64,000 nucleotides of DNA from Rufibacter sp. XAAS-G3-1 (GCF_013623775.1 NZ_JABFAM010000014.1:1-64000), one strand, 5' to 3'; positions 49,347 through 58,731 are shown, counted from the first letter of the stretch. Notes: a model not told the origin generated them from the letters alone. Program-made: numbers and translations.

Positions 49347-50612
49347 TCACGGATACAGCAGGTACTTCTTGCGCATCTCTTTGTACGCTTTCAGCCCCGG
49401 CTCCCACGTCTTCCGGATCTCTGCCTCGGGCATACCCGCCATGATCTGCTGCCGGAAATCGGCCACGCCGGCCAGTCGTTCAATCACACCCATTTGTTTG
49501 CTGTACGAAGAGTCAAAGAACCGCGCTTTCTCTGGATACGCTTTGTAGAGTTCTATCATCCAGCTTAAATTGATCTGGCGCTTTTTGCGCAGTTGCTCCA
49601 CGTCATAGGTACGCAAGTCCAGGCCGTAGCAGACCTCGTTCATGTGCAGCGGGGTTTCGCTCATGCCTTGGATGCTGACGGGGGTAAAGGTGAAGTCGTA
49701 TTTGCCTTTAAGGGCTGGTGCGCCTAAAACGGCAAACGGCATGTGCGTGCCGCGCCCCTGGCTGATGATGGTGCCCTCAAACAGACACAGGCTGGGGTAC
49801 AGCATCACAGATTGCGGCGTGTTCAGGTTGGGCGAGGGGTTCACCGGCAGTACGTACGGCATATCATGGTGGTAATTGGCCAGTTTGATGATGCTGAGTT
49901 TGTTTAGTTTCAGGCCTTTCTCCATCCAACCTTCGCCGTTCACCATTTGGGCAAACTCGCCTACCGTGAGTCCGTGCGCAATGGGGATAGGGAACTGCCC
50001 GATGCCCGATTTGTACTTCATATCCAAAATGGGGCCATCAATCATGTACCCGTGCGGGTTGGGCCGATCCAGCACCATCATTTCCACGTTGTGCTCGGCG
50101 GCGGCTTCCATCACATCGCGCAGCGTGTTGATGTTGGTGTAGAAGCGCACGCCTACGTCCTGAATGTCATAGATGAGCACGTCCACGCCCGCCAGGTCTT
50201 CTTTGCTGGGCTTTTTCTTTTTGCCGTACAGCGAGATGATGGGAAGGCCGGTTTTCGCGTCTACCTCGTCGCCCACGTGCGCGCCGTTGCTGGCATTTCC
50301 TCTAAAGCCATGTTCCGGCCCGAATACCTTCACAATCTGAATCCCCGCTGCCAACAAACTATCCACGCTGGGCTTCCCGCCGATGGTGGAAGATTGGTTT
50401 ACCACCATGGCTACTTTCTTGCCCTTCAGGTACGGCACGTATTTCTCGGTCTGGTCTGCCCCGGTGATAAGGCCTGGTTTGGCTTTGGCCGAGGGGGAAC
50501 TGCTTTGCGCAGGAGTAGTGGTTGTGGGCGCAGCCGATTTGGTGCAGGAGCCGTTCGCCAGGATGACTGTAAGCAGCCCGAGCGACAGGAGAGATAGCAA
50601 GGATTTATTCAT
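49347..50612 (-). CDS. DUF1343 lipoprotein, NamZ-like exo-N-acetylmuramidase
   Basis: A 421-aa lipoprotein (lipobox ANGSC, about C23). The whole mature part is a DUF1343 domain (VFGPEHGFRGNASNGAHVGDE, YDIQDVGVRFYTNINTLRDVMEAAAE, GVCYGLDLRTY-like region). Characterised members (NamZ) remove terminal N-acetylmuramic acid from peptidoglycan fragments, a cell-wall recycling step. Its anchor suggests action in the periplasm or outer membrane. nagA in the same window could use GlcNAc from the same recycling, but the genes are far apart. Confidence 0.9.
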   Translation of the reverse strand: MNKSLLSLLSLGLLTVILANGSCTKSAAPTTTTPAQSSSPSAKAKPGLITGADQTEKYVPYLKGKKVAMVVNQSSTIGGKPSVDSLLAAGIQIVKVFGPEHGFRGNASNGAHVGDEVDAKTGLPIISLYGKKKKPSKEDLAGVDVLIYDIQDVGVRFYTNINTLRDVMEAAAEHNVEMMVLDRPNPHGYMIDGPILDMKYKSGIGQFPIPIAHGLTVGEFAQMVNGEGWMEKGLKLNKLSIIKLANYHHDMPYVLPVNPSPNLNTPQSVMLYPSLCLFEGTIISQGRGTHMPFAVLGAPALKGKYDFTFTPVSIQGMSETPLHMNEVCYGLDLRTYDVEQLRKKRQINLSWMIELYKAYPEKARFFDSSYSKQMGVIERLAGVADFRQQIMAGMPEAEIRKTWEPGLKAYKEMRKKYLLYP

Positions 50613-50789
50613 GGTTGGAGAGAGGTTTAGCTTGATACGAGCAATGAACTGAAGGATAGTAGCTAAGGTAGTGAGTTATCTGCTTCTTGGGAAGGATTCT
50701 AAGAAAATTTAAAAAGTAAGTATTCTATAGTATGAAAGCTCTACCGGTATCCCGCTAGCCTTTTATAGCCTTTGCTTATTACAAATGAG

Positions 50790-50797
50790 TATCTTTG
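50790..50797 (+). promoter_or_regulatory. -7 box TATCTTTG
   Basis: A perfect TAnnTTTG element 15 bp before the zeta-toxin ATG, in AT-rich sequence. The short leader is unusual but not exceptional. Confidence 0.5.
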
Positions 50798-50811
50798 TTC
50801 TAAAAGTATAA

Positions 50812-51381
50812 ATGCCTAATCTATACATTATAGCAGGTTGTAATGGGGCCGGAAAAACGACGGCTTCCTTTACTGTGCTGCCCGAGATGTTAGATTGCCG
50901 GGAATTCGTGAATGCAGATGAAATTGCCCGGGGGCTTTCCCCGTTTCAACCGGAAAAGGTTGCTATAGATGCGGCAAGAATCATGTTGCAACGAATACAG
51001 GAACTGCTGAAGAAAGGAGAAGATTTTGCCATAGAAACAACCCTCTCTACTAGAAGCTATGCCCAAACCATCAAACACGCAAAGGAGCTAGGTTACCGCA
51101 TCACACTTATCTACTTCTGGCTCAGCACCCCTGAACTGGCCATTGAAAGGGTTAAGGCAAGAGTAGCAGAAGGAGGACACAACATTCCGGAAGAGGTAGT
51201 CCGTAGACGATACAGGAAAGGGATTTACAATTTATATGAATTGTTCATTCCATTGTGCCATTACTGGATGTTGATTGATAACTCTCAAACCCCGTATACT
51301 GTGATTGCCGAAGGCATAAAGAATGAGGAGTTTACCGTTTACGTTCCTGAAACCTGGATCATGCTTAAAGAAAAGCACTAA
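50812..51381 (+). CDS. Zeta toxin family kinase
   Basis: A 189-aa P-loop kinase. Walker A is GCNGAGKTT (9-17), followed by FVNADEIARGLSPF and AIETTLSTRSYAQ, the zeta-toxin pattern. Chromosomal zeta toxins phosphorylate UDP-GlcNAc or related substrates. A 53-codon gene overlaps its stop codon by one base and would be the natural partner; no epsilon antitoxin is seen. Base composition is slightly more AT-rich than the neighbours, consistent with transfer. Confidence 0.88.
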   Translation: MPNLYIIAGCNGAGKTTASFTVLPEMLDCREFVNADEIARGLSPFQPEKVAIDAARIMLQRIQELLKKGEDFAIETTLSTRSYAQTIKHAKELGYRITLIYFWLSTPELAIERVKARVAEGGHNIPEEVVRRRYRKGIYNLYELFIPLCHYWMLIDNSQTPYTVIAEGIKNEEFTVYVPETWIMLKEKH

Positions 51382-51542
51382 TGGAAAAAGAAAATTCAAA
51401 TACTGAAGAACTCAAAAATAAGATTCTGAAAGGCCTTGACCTGGCTTTCATAAAACTGATACAGGCTAAACAAAAGGTTGATGGAGAATTAGTGTTCTCA
51501 AAAGATGGCAAAATAATTCGAGTGAAGGCGTCTGATCTTTAA
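51381..51542 (+). CDS. 53-aa partner of the zeta toxin, probable antitoxin
   Basis: A small gene whose ATG overlaps the zeta stop codon by one base (TAATG). The product begins MEKENSNTEELKNKILKGLD, has a helical first half, and a LVFSKDGKIIRVKASDL end. It is acidic-to-neutral with no recognisable domain. Coupling to the toxin suggests it is an antitoxin or folding partner; this is inference from arrangement. Confidence 0.75.
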   Translation: MEKENSNTEELKNKILKGLDLAFIKLIQAKQKVDGELVFSKDGKIIRVKASDL

Positions 51543-51565
51543 ACGCAATTCTCTTTCTTAAAACC

Positions 51566-51601
51566 AAAAGAGGCCGAAAACATACGTTTCCAGCCTCTTT
51601 T
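51566..51601. terminator. Convergent terminator after the zeta operon
   Basis: AAAAGAGGC and GCCTCTTTT arms with a partly paired interior, between the zeta operon and the convergent htpG gene. Confidence 0.75.
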
Positions 51602-51627
51602 CTATAAAATTGCTTTAAACCAGCAGA

Positions 51628-53457
51628 CTATTCTTTGTCAATCAACTCCACGCTACGCTTCACAAACGCTGTAAGAGCAGCACCAGAAAGCATGTTCTGC
51701 GACAGCAACGCCAGGTCATAGGCCTGTTTAGCAATTTTCTCACCGCGCGCATCGTCGCCTTTCAGGATGCGGTGGTTGATGGGGTGGTTGGCGTTGATGG
51801 TCACGTTGTACATGTCGGGTAGGTTGCCCATCATCATCATGCCGCCACCGCCGCCCATGCGGTTCATGTCTTTCATGCGGCGCATGAACTCAGGCAATGT
51901 GATAATCACCGGCTGGTCATCTACGCTTAAAGCCTCCACACCCACGGTCATGCTCTGGTTGGCGATGGCTTTCTCAAACAACTCCTTTAAACGCGTGGTC
52001 TCGTCTTCCGACAAAACGCTTTCCGGCTTGGCGTCGGTCTGGATCAGTTTGTCGATCGTGTCGGCGTCTACGCGTTTTAGGGTTGTTTTCTCCAATTTCT
52101 GCTCTAACTGGCCAATGAAGTGCGGGTCAATCATGGTGTCCAGCTTCACCACGTCATAGTTGCGGTTCTGGGCGGTCTCAATGAAGGCGTGCTGCTTCTC
52201 GGGGTCAGTGGTGTACAAGATCACCAGGTTGCCGTCTTTGTCGGTTTGGTTGGCCTGTACCAGGGCGCGGTATTCCTCTAGCGTAGAATACTTGCCTTCG
52301 GTGTTCTGCAGCAGCGCGAAGTCTTTGGCTTTGTCGTAGAACTTGTCGTCTGACAGCATGCCGTACTTCACGAATACCGAGATATCGTTCCACTTCTCTT
52401 CGTAGGCGGTGCGGTCTTTTTTGTAGATCTCGTTCAATTTATCGGCCACCTTCCGGGTGATGTAGGTGTTGATTTTCTTCACGTTGGCATCGGCCTGTAA
52501 GAAGGAGCGGCTTACGTTCAACGGAATGTCCGGGGAGTCAATCACGCCGTGCAACAGCATCAGGAACTCCGGCACCACGTCTTTCACCTCGTCGGTGATG
52601 AACACCTGGCGGCTATAGAGCTGGATTTTGTTTTTCTGGAAATCGAACTCATTCTTCACCTTCGGGAAGTACAGGATACCGGTCAGGTTGAACGGATAAT
52701 CCACGTTGAGGTGAATCCAGAACAGCGGGTCTTCAGAGAACGGATACAGTTCTTTGTAGAAGTTCTTGTAATCCTCATCGGTTAAATCTGAAGGAGATTT
52801 TGTCCAGATGGGGTTCGGGTTGTTGATGGCCTCCCCGTTGAACTCCACCGGAATGGGCAGGAACTTGCAGTATTTGTTCAAAATAGTCTGCAGACGGGCC
52901 TCTTCCAAAAACTCCTCAGAATCTTCGGCGATGTTCAGGATCACATCCGTTCCGCGCTCGGTTCTGGTTCCGTTGGTGATGGTGAACTCCGTAGAACCGT
53001 CACAGATCCAGTGCGCAGGCTCCGCGCCGTCTGCGTGTGACAAGGTGTCAATCTCCACGGTGCCGGCCACCATAAACGCCGAGTAGAACCCAAGACCGAA
53101 CTGCCCGATGATTTGGCTTTTGTCGGCGTTAGAGTCTTTGTAGCGCTCCACAAACTCAGTGGCGCCCGAGAAGGCAATCTGGTTGATGTACTTCTTGATT
53201 TCTTCGGCAGTCATCCCAATCCCGTTGTCAGAGATGATGATCTGCTTTTTCTCTTTGTCTACCTTCACGGTCACCTTCAGCTCGCCCAAATCGCCTTTCA
53301 GCTCACCAATGCTGCTGAGGCTTTTGGCTTTCTGGCTCGCATCCACGGCGTTGGACACCAACTCACGCAAGAAAATCTCGTGGTCTGAGTACAAGAATTT
53401 CTTGATGATGGGGAAAATGTTCTCGGTGTGAATCGAAATCGTGCCTTTTTCTTCCAT
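51628..53457 (-). CDS. htpG: Molecular chaperone HtpG (Hsp90)
   Basis: About 609 aa from MEEKGTISIHTENIFPIIKK; an upstream extension of 45 codons is not family-like. The N-terminal GHKL ATPase has FLRELVSNAVDAS, ISDNGIGMTAEEI and IGQFGLGFYSAFMV; the middle domain and C-terminal dimerisation domain follow (GGGGGMMMMGNLPDMYNVTIN). It is an ATP-driven cytosolic chaperone for client folding under stress. Single gene. Confidence 0.96.
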   Translation of the reverse strand: MEEKGTISIHTENIFPIIKKFLYSDHEIFLRELVSNAVDASQKAKSLSSIGELKGDLGELKVTVKVDKEKKQIIISDNGIGMTAEEIKKYINQIAFSGATEFVERYKDSNADKSQIIGQFGLGFYSAFMVAGTVEIDTLSHADGAEPAHWICDGSTEFTITNGTRTERGTDVILNIAEDSEEFLEEARLQTILNKYCKFLPIPVEFNGEAINNPNPIWTKSPSDLTDEDYKNFYKELYPFSEDPLFWIHLNVDYPFNLTGILYFPKVKNEFDFQKNKIQLYSRQVFITDEVKDVVPEFLMLLHGVIDSPDIPLNVSRSFLQADANVKKINTYITRKVADKLNEIYKKDRTAYEEKWNDISVFVKYGMLSDDKFYDKAKDFALLQNTEGKYSTLEEYRALVQANQTDKDGNLVILYTTDPEKQHAFIETAQNRNYDVVKLDTMIDPHFIGQLEQKLEKTTLKRVDADTIDKLIQTDAKPESVLSEDETTRLKELFEKAIANQSMTVGVEALSVDDQPVIITLPEFMRRMKDMNRMGGGGGMMMMGNLPDMYNVTINANHPINHRILKGDDARGEKIAKQAYDLALLSQNMLSGAALTAFVKRSVELIDKE

Positions 53458-53605
53458 TTCCTTATCTATAAAATAATGATGTGTGTTGCCGTTTTGTGAA
53501 AGAGCCTTGGCAAAAGCTGTTCCAGCAAAGGCAAAAGTGACAGGATGGCAGAAATTAAGACGAATGATTGAACGCACGGCCCTCCTGAGCATTCAAGATG
53601 AATTG

Positions 53606-53685
53606 AGGGCAATCCCTGGTGGTTGTTCTTCGCGCGTTATTGCTATCGTGCCTGACAAGGGCAACCACCAGGGATTGCCCCTACA
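53606..53685. repeat. Inverted GGGCAACCACCAGGG pair
   Basis: 53606-53626 and 53658-53685 are inverted copies of the GGGCAATCCCTGGTGG type, separated by about 31 bp, in the gap between htpG and the His-rich gene. Confidence 0.8.
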
Positions 53686-53724
53686 ACTGCAGTAGATTTC
53701 CAGCCGAAATTTGGAATATTACGT

Positions 53725-53732
53725 TATATTTG
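53725..53732 (+). promoter_or_regulatory. -7 box TATATTTG
   Basis: A perfect TAnnTTTG element 18 bp before the GTG start of the His-rich gene. No convincing -33 was found, nor any Fur/Zur-like palindrome. Confidence 0.5.
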
Positions 53733-53750
53733 TGGATAACTGTTTTTCGT

Positions 53751-54083
53751 GTGCGAATTCTTCGGAACATAAGTGCCTACCTCTTGCTCCTGCTGTTTAT
53801 GCGGGTGATGGTGCCTGACAAGGTACTGGTGGCTCTGCACGCCCACACGCACACAGAGCACAAAGCCCACGACGAGAACCGGCCGCATGTAGATAACAAG
53901 CACACGCACTGTCCTACGGCGGAGTTATTTGACACACCGTTTCAGTCTTCTGAAAACGCGGTAGCCTTTACCGCACCAGTGCCCCTTGTGGATAGCTACC
54001 AGGCTGGCTCTGCTTTTGTCTGGAAGTTCAGCTATCCGCATACCGCCTCTCCGCGCGGCCCACCCGCCAAGTACCTTTCTTAG
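53751..54083 (+). CDS. Small exported His-rich protein upstream of a TonB receptor
   Basis: About 110 aa from a GTG that begins (M)RILRNISAYLLLLLFMRVMV, a signal-like hydrophobic stretch. The mature part is rich in His and Asp/Glu (ALHAHTHTEHKAHDENRPHVDNKHTHCPT), suggesting metal binding, and has no recognised domain. It lies 149 bp before a TonB receptor gene and is read in the same direction. Similar His-rich small proteins precede such receptors in other Bacteroidota, which fits a role in metal uptake or sensing. Confidence 0.72.
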   Translation: MRILRNISAYLLLLLFMRVMVPDKVLVALHAHTHTEHKAHDENRPHVDNKHTHCPTAELFDTPFQSSENAVAFTAPVPLVDSYQAGSAFVWKFSYPHTASPRGPPAKYLS

Positions 54084-54123
54084 CATTTTCCTTCGGGATG
54101 AACTGCCTGGCTTTTCCATGTTC

Positions 54124-54167
54124 GGTTGTTTTAGGGCTATTTTCCTGAAAACAGGCCAGAAATGACC
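54124..54167. repeat. GTTTTAGGC-family hairpin
   Basis: GGTTGTTTTAGGGCTATTTT and an imperfect complement, between the His-rich gene and the receptor gene; it could reduce read-through within the unit. Confidence 0.65.
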
Positions 54168-54231
54168 GTCTACCCCCGAAGAACGTTTGGAGGACGCTCC
54201 TCCTGTTTTTCCATTCTTTTTTCTTACTGAG

Positions 54232-56634
54232 TTGCGCAAATACTTAAACTATTGTGTGCTGCTACTTCTGTGCGTAAGGTTGGCTATGGCTGACACATTC
54301 GCGCAAAATGGCCCTGTGCCTGTCCTTTCAGATGCCCCGTCTAATGAAGATTGCGGCATCACCCTATCGGGCAAGGTGACAGACCATGAAGACCGCAGCC
54401 CATTGATTGGGGCCACCGTGGTACTGGAAGGCACCCCCCACACCAGCATCACTGATGCCAACGGTCACTACCATTTCCATGACCTGTGCCCCGGCACGTA
54501 CCGGCTGGTGGTGTCTTACATTGGCTACACGCCTGAACGGCTGGCGAAGCTTGTTCGGTCACCAGAGGTAATCAACTTCCGGCTGCACCCAGACGCCCTG
54601 CAACTACATTCTGTGGAGATCAAGGTAGCACGGCAGCGGGAACAGCTTACCCAGGCCACCAGTCAGCTAAGCGGACAAGACCTGAGGCAGACGCATGGAC
54701 AGTCACTGGCCCAGTCTTTGGAACGAATAACGGGGATTACCACCATCCAGACCGGGCCCAGCATTGCCAAACCCGTGATCCACGGCATGCACAGCAACCG
54801 CGTGCTAGTCATGAACAACGGCGTGCGCCACGAGGCCCAGCAATGGGGTTCTGAACACGCGCCCGAGATTGACCCGTTTGTGGCGTCTGAACTGACCGTG
54901 GTGAAAGGGGCTGCCGGCGTACGCTACGGGGCCGATGCCATTGGCGGCGTGATTCTGGTACAGCCCAAACCACTGAGAGATTCGGCCGGAACCAGTGCCG
55001 AGCTGAATTTGGTAGGGGTGAGCCACAACCGTCAAGGCGCGGTGTCTGGTATGGCAGAAAGCAACCCGGCGGGTATCCCTTCGCTGAGTTGGCGTTTGCA
55101 AGGCACGCTCAGAAAGGCAGGCAACAGCAAAACCCCAGACTACTATCTGGCCAACACCGGCTACCAGGAGCAGAACTTCTCGGCGGCCGCTGGCTGGACG
55201 CGGGAGAAGTACGGGGTAGATGCGTATTTCAGCCGTTTTGACACCAAGGTAGGCGTGTTCTCGGCCTCGCACGTGGGCAACCTCACCGATATCCGCAACG
55301 CTCTGCAACGGGAGCGCCCGGAACCAGAGGCTGACTTCACCTATGCCATTGGGGTGCCGTACCAGAACGTGACGCATGACTTGCTGCGCCTGCACGGGTT
55401 TTATCGCACCGGGCCTGCCAGTCGGTTGCTTTTCACCTACGCCCGGCAGTACAACCAGCGCGAGGAATTTGACGCCCACGGTGACCAAAGCAGACCCGGG
55501 CTTCGGTTTGAGATTACCACGCACAGCAGTGAGGCCCTCTGGGAACATCCGCTTATCTGGAACCTGAAAGGGAGCATAGGGGCCACGTACCAGTACCAGT
55601 TCAACCGGTACGAGGGAAGGTTCTTTGTGCCTTTCTTTCAGAGCCACACCGGCGGGCTGTTCTGGATTGAGCATTGGGAGAAAGGCAAGTGGCACGTAGA
55701 GGCAGGCCTTCGGTACGATTACCGGTACCTGCAGGCCAAGCTGTACCGCAAAGACACGCCGCAGAGAACCGGCCAGTCTGCGTTGGACAACGAGCTGCTC
55801 ACACCCACGCATCGGTTCCAGAACCTGTCTGGTACGCTGGGCGCCATCTACCACTTCGGGCCGCACCTGGACTTGAGCCTGAATGCTTCTACGGCTTGGC
55901 GTTCGCCTACCACCAGCGAACTGTACAGCAACGGCATTCACCACGGCACCGGTACGTACGAGTACGGTAACGCTGCTTTGGGTGTGGAGCGGGCGTACAA
56001 TTTCATGGCTACGCTGGCCTACGTGCAGAACAAGCGCCTGAACGGCGAAATAAGTGTGTACCACAACTACCTAGACAATTACATCTACCAGGAGCCCGAC
56101 ACGGTGCCTACCCTCACCATTAGGGGGGCTTTCCTGACGGCGCGGCAAAAACAAACCAATGCCACCTTCTCCGGCGTAGATGTGAGTGCGTCTTACCAGT
56201 TGGCGGATCGCCTGCTTTTCGCCACCAAAGCGTCTCTGGTGCGGGCCTATAACCGTACTGCTAATGAGTACCTCATCTGGATTCCTTCTGACCGCTACGA
56301 GAACAGCCTGCGCTATTCTGTAGACCGGCTGGGAGCCCAAGGAGTATTTGCGCAAAACTTTATTTCTGTCAGCGGCCTGGCCGTGCCCCGGCAGCGCCAC
56401 ATCCCAGACCATTACCTGGCCCGGGATTACGCCATGCCACCGGTCGGCTATTTCCTGCTGAATGCCGAGGCCGGCACCACCCTGCACTTCGGGCAACAGC
56501 AGATAGAGGTAGGCCTGATTGGCCGCAACCTCTTGAACACCGCCTACCGCGATTACCTGAACCGTTTCCGGTATTACGCCGATGAAATAGGCCGGTCTAT
56601 TACCCTACGGGTGAGTATCCCGTTGAATTTCTAA
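54232..56634 (+). CDS. TonB-dependent outer-membrane receptor
   Basis: About 800 aa from a TTG that begins (M)RKYLNYCVLLLLCVRLAMAD, the only position giving a normal signal peptide; an upstream TTG at 54187 would add 15 residues. A carboxypeptidase-regulatory-like domain (about 40-125, LSGKVTDHEDRSPLIGATVVLEGT) precedes the plug (HGQSLAQSLERITGITTIQTGPSIAKPVIHGMHSNRVLVMNNGVRHE). The 22-strand barrel ends in VSIPLNF. It takes up a ligand using TonB energy. Neighbours (His-rich protein, acidic lipoprotein) suggest a metal or metal complex, possibly zinc, but no binding site is decisive. Confidence 0.9.
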   Translation: MRKYLNYCVLLLLCVRLAMADTFAQNGPVPVLSDAPSNEDCGITLSGKVTDHEDRSPLIGATVVLEGTPHTSITDANGHYHFHDLCPGTYRLVVSYIGYTPERLAKLVRSPEVINFRLHPDALQLHSVEIKVARQREQLTQATSQLSGQDLRQTHGQSLAQSLERITGITTIQTGPSIAKPVIHGMHSNRVLVMNNGVRHEAQQWGSEHAPEIDPFVASELTVVKGAAGVRYGADAIGGVILVQPKPLRDSAGTSAELNLVGVSHNRQGAVSGMAESNPAGIPSLSWRLQGTLRKAGNSKTPDYYLANTGYQEQNFSAAAGWTREKYGVDAYFSRFDTKVGVFSASHVGNLTDIRNALQRERPEPEADFTYAIGVPYQNVTHDLLRLHGFYRTGPASRLLFTYARQYNQREEFDAHGDQSRPGLRFEITTHSSEALWEHPLIWNLKGSIGATYQYQFNRYEGRFFVPFFQSHTGGLFWIEHWEKGKWHVEAGLRYDYRYLQAKLYRKDTPQRTGQSALDNELLTPTHRFQNLSGTLGAIYHFGPHLDLSLNASTAWRSPTTSELYSNGIHHGTGTYEYGNAALGVERAYNFMATLAYVQNKRLNGEISVYHNYLDNYIYQEPDTVPTLTIRGAFLTARQKQTNATFSGVDVSASYQLADRLLFATKASLVRAYNRTANEYLIWIPSDRYENSLRYSVDRLGAQGVFAQNFISVSGLAVPRQRHIPDHYLARDYAMPPVGYFLLNAEAGTTLHFGQQQIEVGLIGRNLLNTAYRDYLNRFRYYADEIGRSITLRVSIPLNF

Positions 56635-56668
56635 CCAGACTTTTCACTTGATTAAAATTGAGATCCCT

Positions 56669-57226
56669 ATGAAATTATTTCTGAAACCTTCCCTCGCCCT
56701 TTTGTTCGCAGCTTCGGTATTCATGGCTTCTTCCTGCAGCAACGACGAAGACCCAGCGCCTACCAATGAGGAAGAACTGATCACCACCTTGCAGTTAACC
56801 ATGGTGCCACAAGGCGGCGGCACTACCGTAACCGCCACTTACCGTGACTTAGACGGTGACGGAGGCCAAGCGCCAGCCGTTACCGGAGCCCAGTTGGCCG
56901 CCAACAAGACGTATGCCGTGACCGTACAGGTACTGGATGAGTCTAAAACCCCCGCCGAAGACATTACCGAAGAGGTAGAGGAAGAAGGCGATGAGCACCA
57001 ATTCTTCTACGTGGTTTCCAGTGGCCTGAACCTATCTGTGGCGTACAATGATACTGACAGCAACAACCGACCGGTAGGCATTCACACCAGAATCACCACT
57101 ACTACTGCCTCTGCCGGTAACCTGCAAGTGGTTCTGAAACATCAGCCAAACCTGAAAAGCGCCACCAGCACCATCAATACCGGCGAGACAGACGCAGAGG
57201 TAACCTTCCCGGTCACCATCCAGTAA
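56669..57226 (+). CDS. Acidic lipoprotein linked to the TonB receptor
   Basis: About 185 aa from MKLFLKPSLALLFAASVFMA with lipobox ASSC. The mature part (EEELITTLQLTMVPQGGGTTVTATYRDLDGDGGQAP, KTPAEDITEEVEEEGDEHQFFYV) matches the small lipoprotein, often labelled type 1 periplasmic binding fold protein, that follows TonB receptors in many Bacteroidota. Acidic stretches and His residues are compatible with metal binding. It lies 34 bp after the receptor gene, so they are co-transcribed; a perfect terminator follows. Confidence 0.85.
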   Translation: MKLFLKPSLALLFAASVFMASSCSNDEDPAPTNEEELITTLQLTMVPQGGGTTVTATYRDLDGDGGQAPAVTGAQLAANKTYAVTVQVLDESKTPAEDITEEVEEEGDEHQFFYVVSSGLNLSVAYNDTDSNNRPVGIHTRITTTTASAGNLQVVLKHQPNLKSATSTINTGETDAEVTFPVTIQ

Positions 57227-57246
57227 GACGGCAAACTTCCATAGGT

Positions 57247-57280
57247 AGAAAGGGCTCCGACGCGCGTCGGAGCCCTTTCT
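57247..57280. terminator. Perfect 34 bp palindromic terminator
   Basis: AGAAAGGGCTCCGACGC and its exact complement without spacer, followed by a T-run, 20 bp after the lipoprotein stop codon. A hairpin-family copy follows directly (57279-57314). Confidence 0.87.
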
Positions 57281-57837
57281 GTTTTAGGCCTCTTTTCTGA
57301 AAAAGAGACAGAAGCCTAGGTCTTATATTCCAGCACCTAAAGTATCTAACCCGTAGAGGCCAGGCACTGCCTTGTCTCGGGCACACATTGCTTTCCAAGG
57401 TTAGTTTATTCTGCGGGTGCAAACAGCCTCCCTTCGCCCAGCGTTTTTAGGCTGTTTTAAGGAAAACGGGCTGGAAACGCTAAAACCTGTGAGGTCTCCA
57501 AGACCTCACAGGTTTAGAATGAACTGCCAGTCTCGTGACTTGGGAGGAAGCGTGTCTCCAGACTCGCCGGGAACCACCGCCGGGAGGGCGCGTAACAGCA
57601 GTGACTTAGAATTCTGTTGATTATCTATCTACCCTAACTAGTTACAACCCTCCCCAGTGGCTTTCTTTCTGTTTTAGGGCTGGTTTAGAGAAATAAGGCC
57701 AATAACAGAAAGGCACCACTCCAACACTTCCGCCTTCCCTATAAAATGCAAATGACCGATTAGTACATCTAACCGGCCTTTGCATTTGGATTAATTAGTA
57801 AAAGCTTTCTCTATAGGCTACTTTAATATATAGTTAT
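57279..57837. repeat. Repeat-rich gap of about 560 bp
   Basis: Contains hairpin copies at 57279-57314, 57441-57480 and 57665-57712, a GTAGAGGCCAGGCACTGCC unit (57353-57380), an inverted AACCTGTGAGGTCT pair (57482-57515) and a GACTCGCCGGGAACCACCG element (57529-57590). The last two families recur at 61685-61805. No gene is seen. Confidence 0.8.
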
Positions 57838-58716
57838 TTAATTTAATACCGGTTCTACTTTATACCCTTGGGCACGCAACAACTGGATCAACCCTTCCTC
57901 ACCGGCTAGGTGCGCAGCGCCAACCGCTACAAACGAGGGGTGTTTCTTCATCATGTTCACCATTGGCGTGAGCCATTTGTGGTTCCGCTCATCCAGCAGC
58001 ATATCGTTTGACTTCTCGTCTTCCTGAGAAGTGATCAGGCTGTACAAACCTGCCAGGTCTTCCTGCTGGTACAAAGACAGCATCTTCTTCATGAGCTTCC
58101 GCTGCCTGTCAAACTGCTTTACATTATTGAGCAACTGCGAGGCCTGGTCTGCCAGCGTAGATTGGTCAAAGAGGGCCACCTGCTCTTCGGGGGTTTCCAG
58201 CGCATACACAGATTTATGCCACTTTTTAGCCAGATCTAACAGTGCCAAATCATAGGATTCTGGGCTATAACCCAATAATTTGGGATATAGCAGCAATTGG
58301 CCCAGGAAACCAGGCTTTATGTACCGGAACTGCTGCATGCTGCGCTCCAGAGTGTCTTTCACAAAGCTGGCGAAGAGGTTGTATTCCTGCACGGTCATCA
58401 ACGACTCCAAGGGCTGGCTCATGCGCATAGACCTGGATAGCAGGCTGGTGAGCTTGGGGCTGTCCAAATCCACTTCAAACACCGCCACCTGTGACTTTAT
58501 CATTTTTTCTTTTACCTTATTGGGCAGAACAAACTGGTCTTTAGGCACTAAATGGAAGGTTCCGTAGAGGTAGGAGGTCTTGATCCCTTTGCCGCTAACT
58601 TTCCAAAGCAGGGAGTTTTCAGTAGAGGGCGTGGCACAAATTGCACGCTCCGGCAGCAGCATACCGCCGAAGAACAGACTTAAGAAGAATAAAAAGGAGG
58701 CTTTAAACGTGCCCAT
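57838..58716 (-). CDS. TraB/GumN family protein
   Basis: A 292-aa exported protein (signal FLFFLSLFFGGMLLPERAIC). The TraB/GumN domain spans the mature part: LLWKVSGKGIKTSYLYGTFHLVPKDQF at the start and SFVAVGAAHLAGEEGLIQLLRAQGYKVEPV at the end, with the paired GxxH motifs typical of this putative metalloprotease family. The function in bacteria is not established. It is monocistronic, with a promoter-overlapping palindrome 20 bp upstream. Confidence 0.88.
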   Translation of the reverse strand: MGTFKASFLFFLSLFFGGMLLPERAICATPSTENSLLWKVSGKGIKTSYLYGTFHLVPKDQFVLPNKVKEKMIKSQVAVFEVDLDSPKLTSLLSRSMRMSQPLESLMTVQEYNLFASFVKDTLERSMQQFRYIKPGFLGQLLLYPKLLGYSPESYDLALLDLAKKWHKSVYALETPEEQVALFDQSTLADQASQLLNNVKQFDRQRKLMKKMLSLYQQEDLAGLYSLITSQEDEKSNDMLLDERNHKWLTPMVNMMKKHPSFVAVGAAHLAGEEGLIQLLRAQGYKVEPVLN

Positions 58717-58731
58717 GAACTAAAGGTTACA

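Noticed and set aside
54805-56064. 419-codon open frame antisense to the TonB receptor
   Set aside because: Entirely inside the receptor gene, no recognisable domain, and a GC-rich codon-position shadow explains it.
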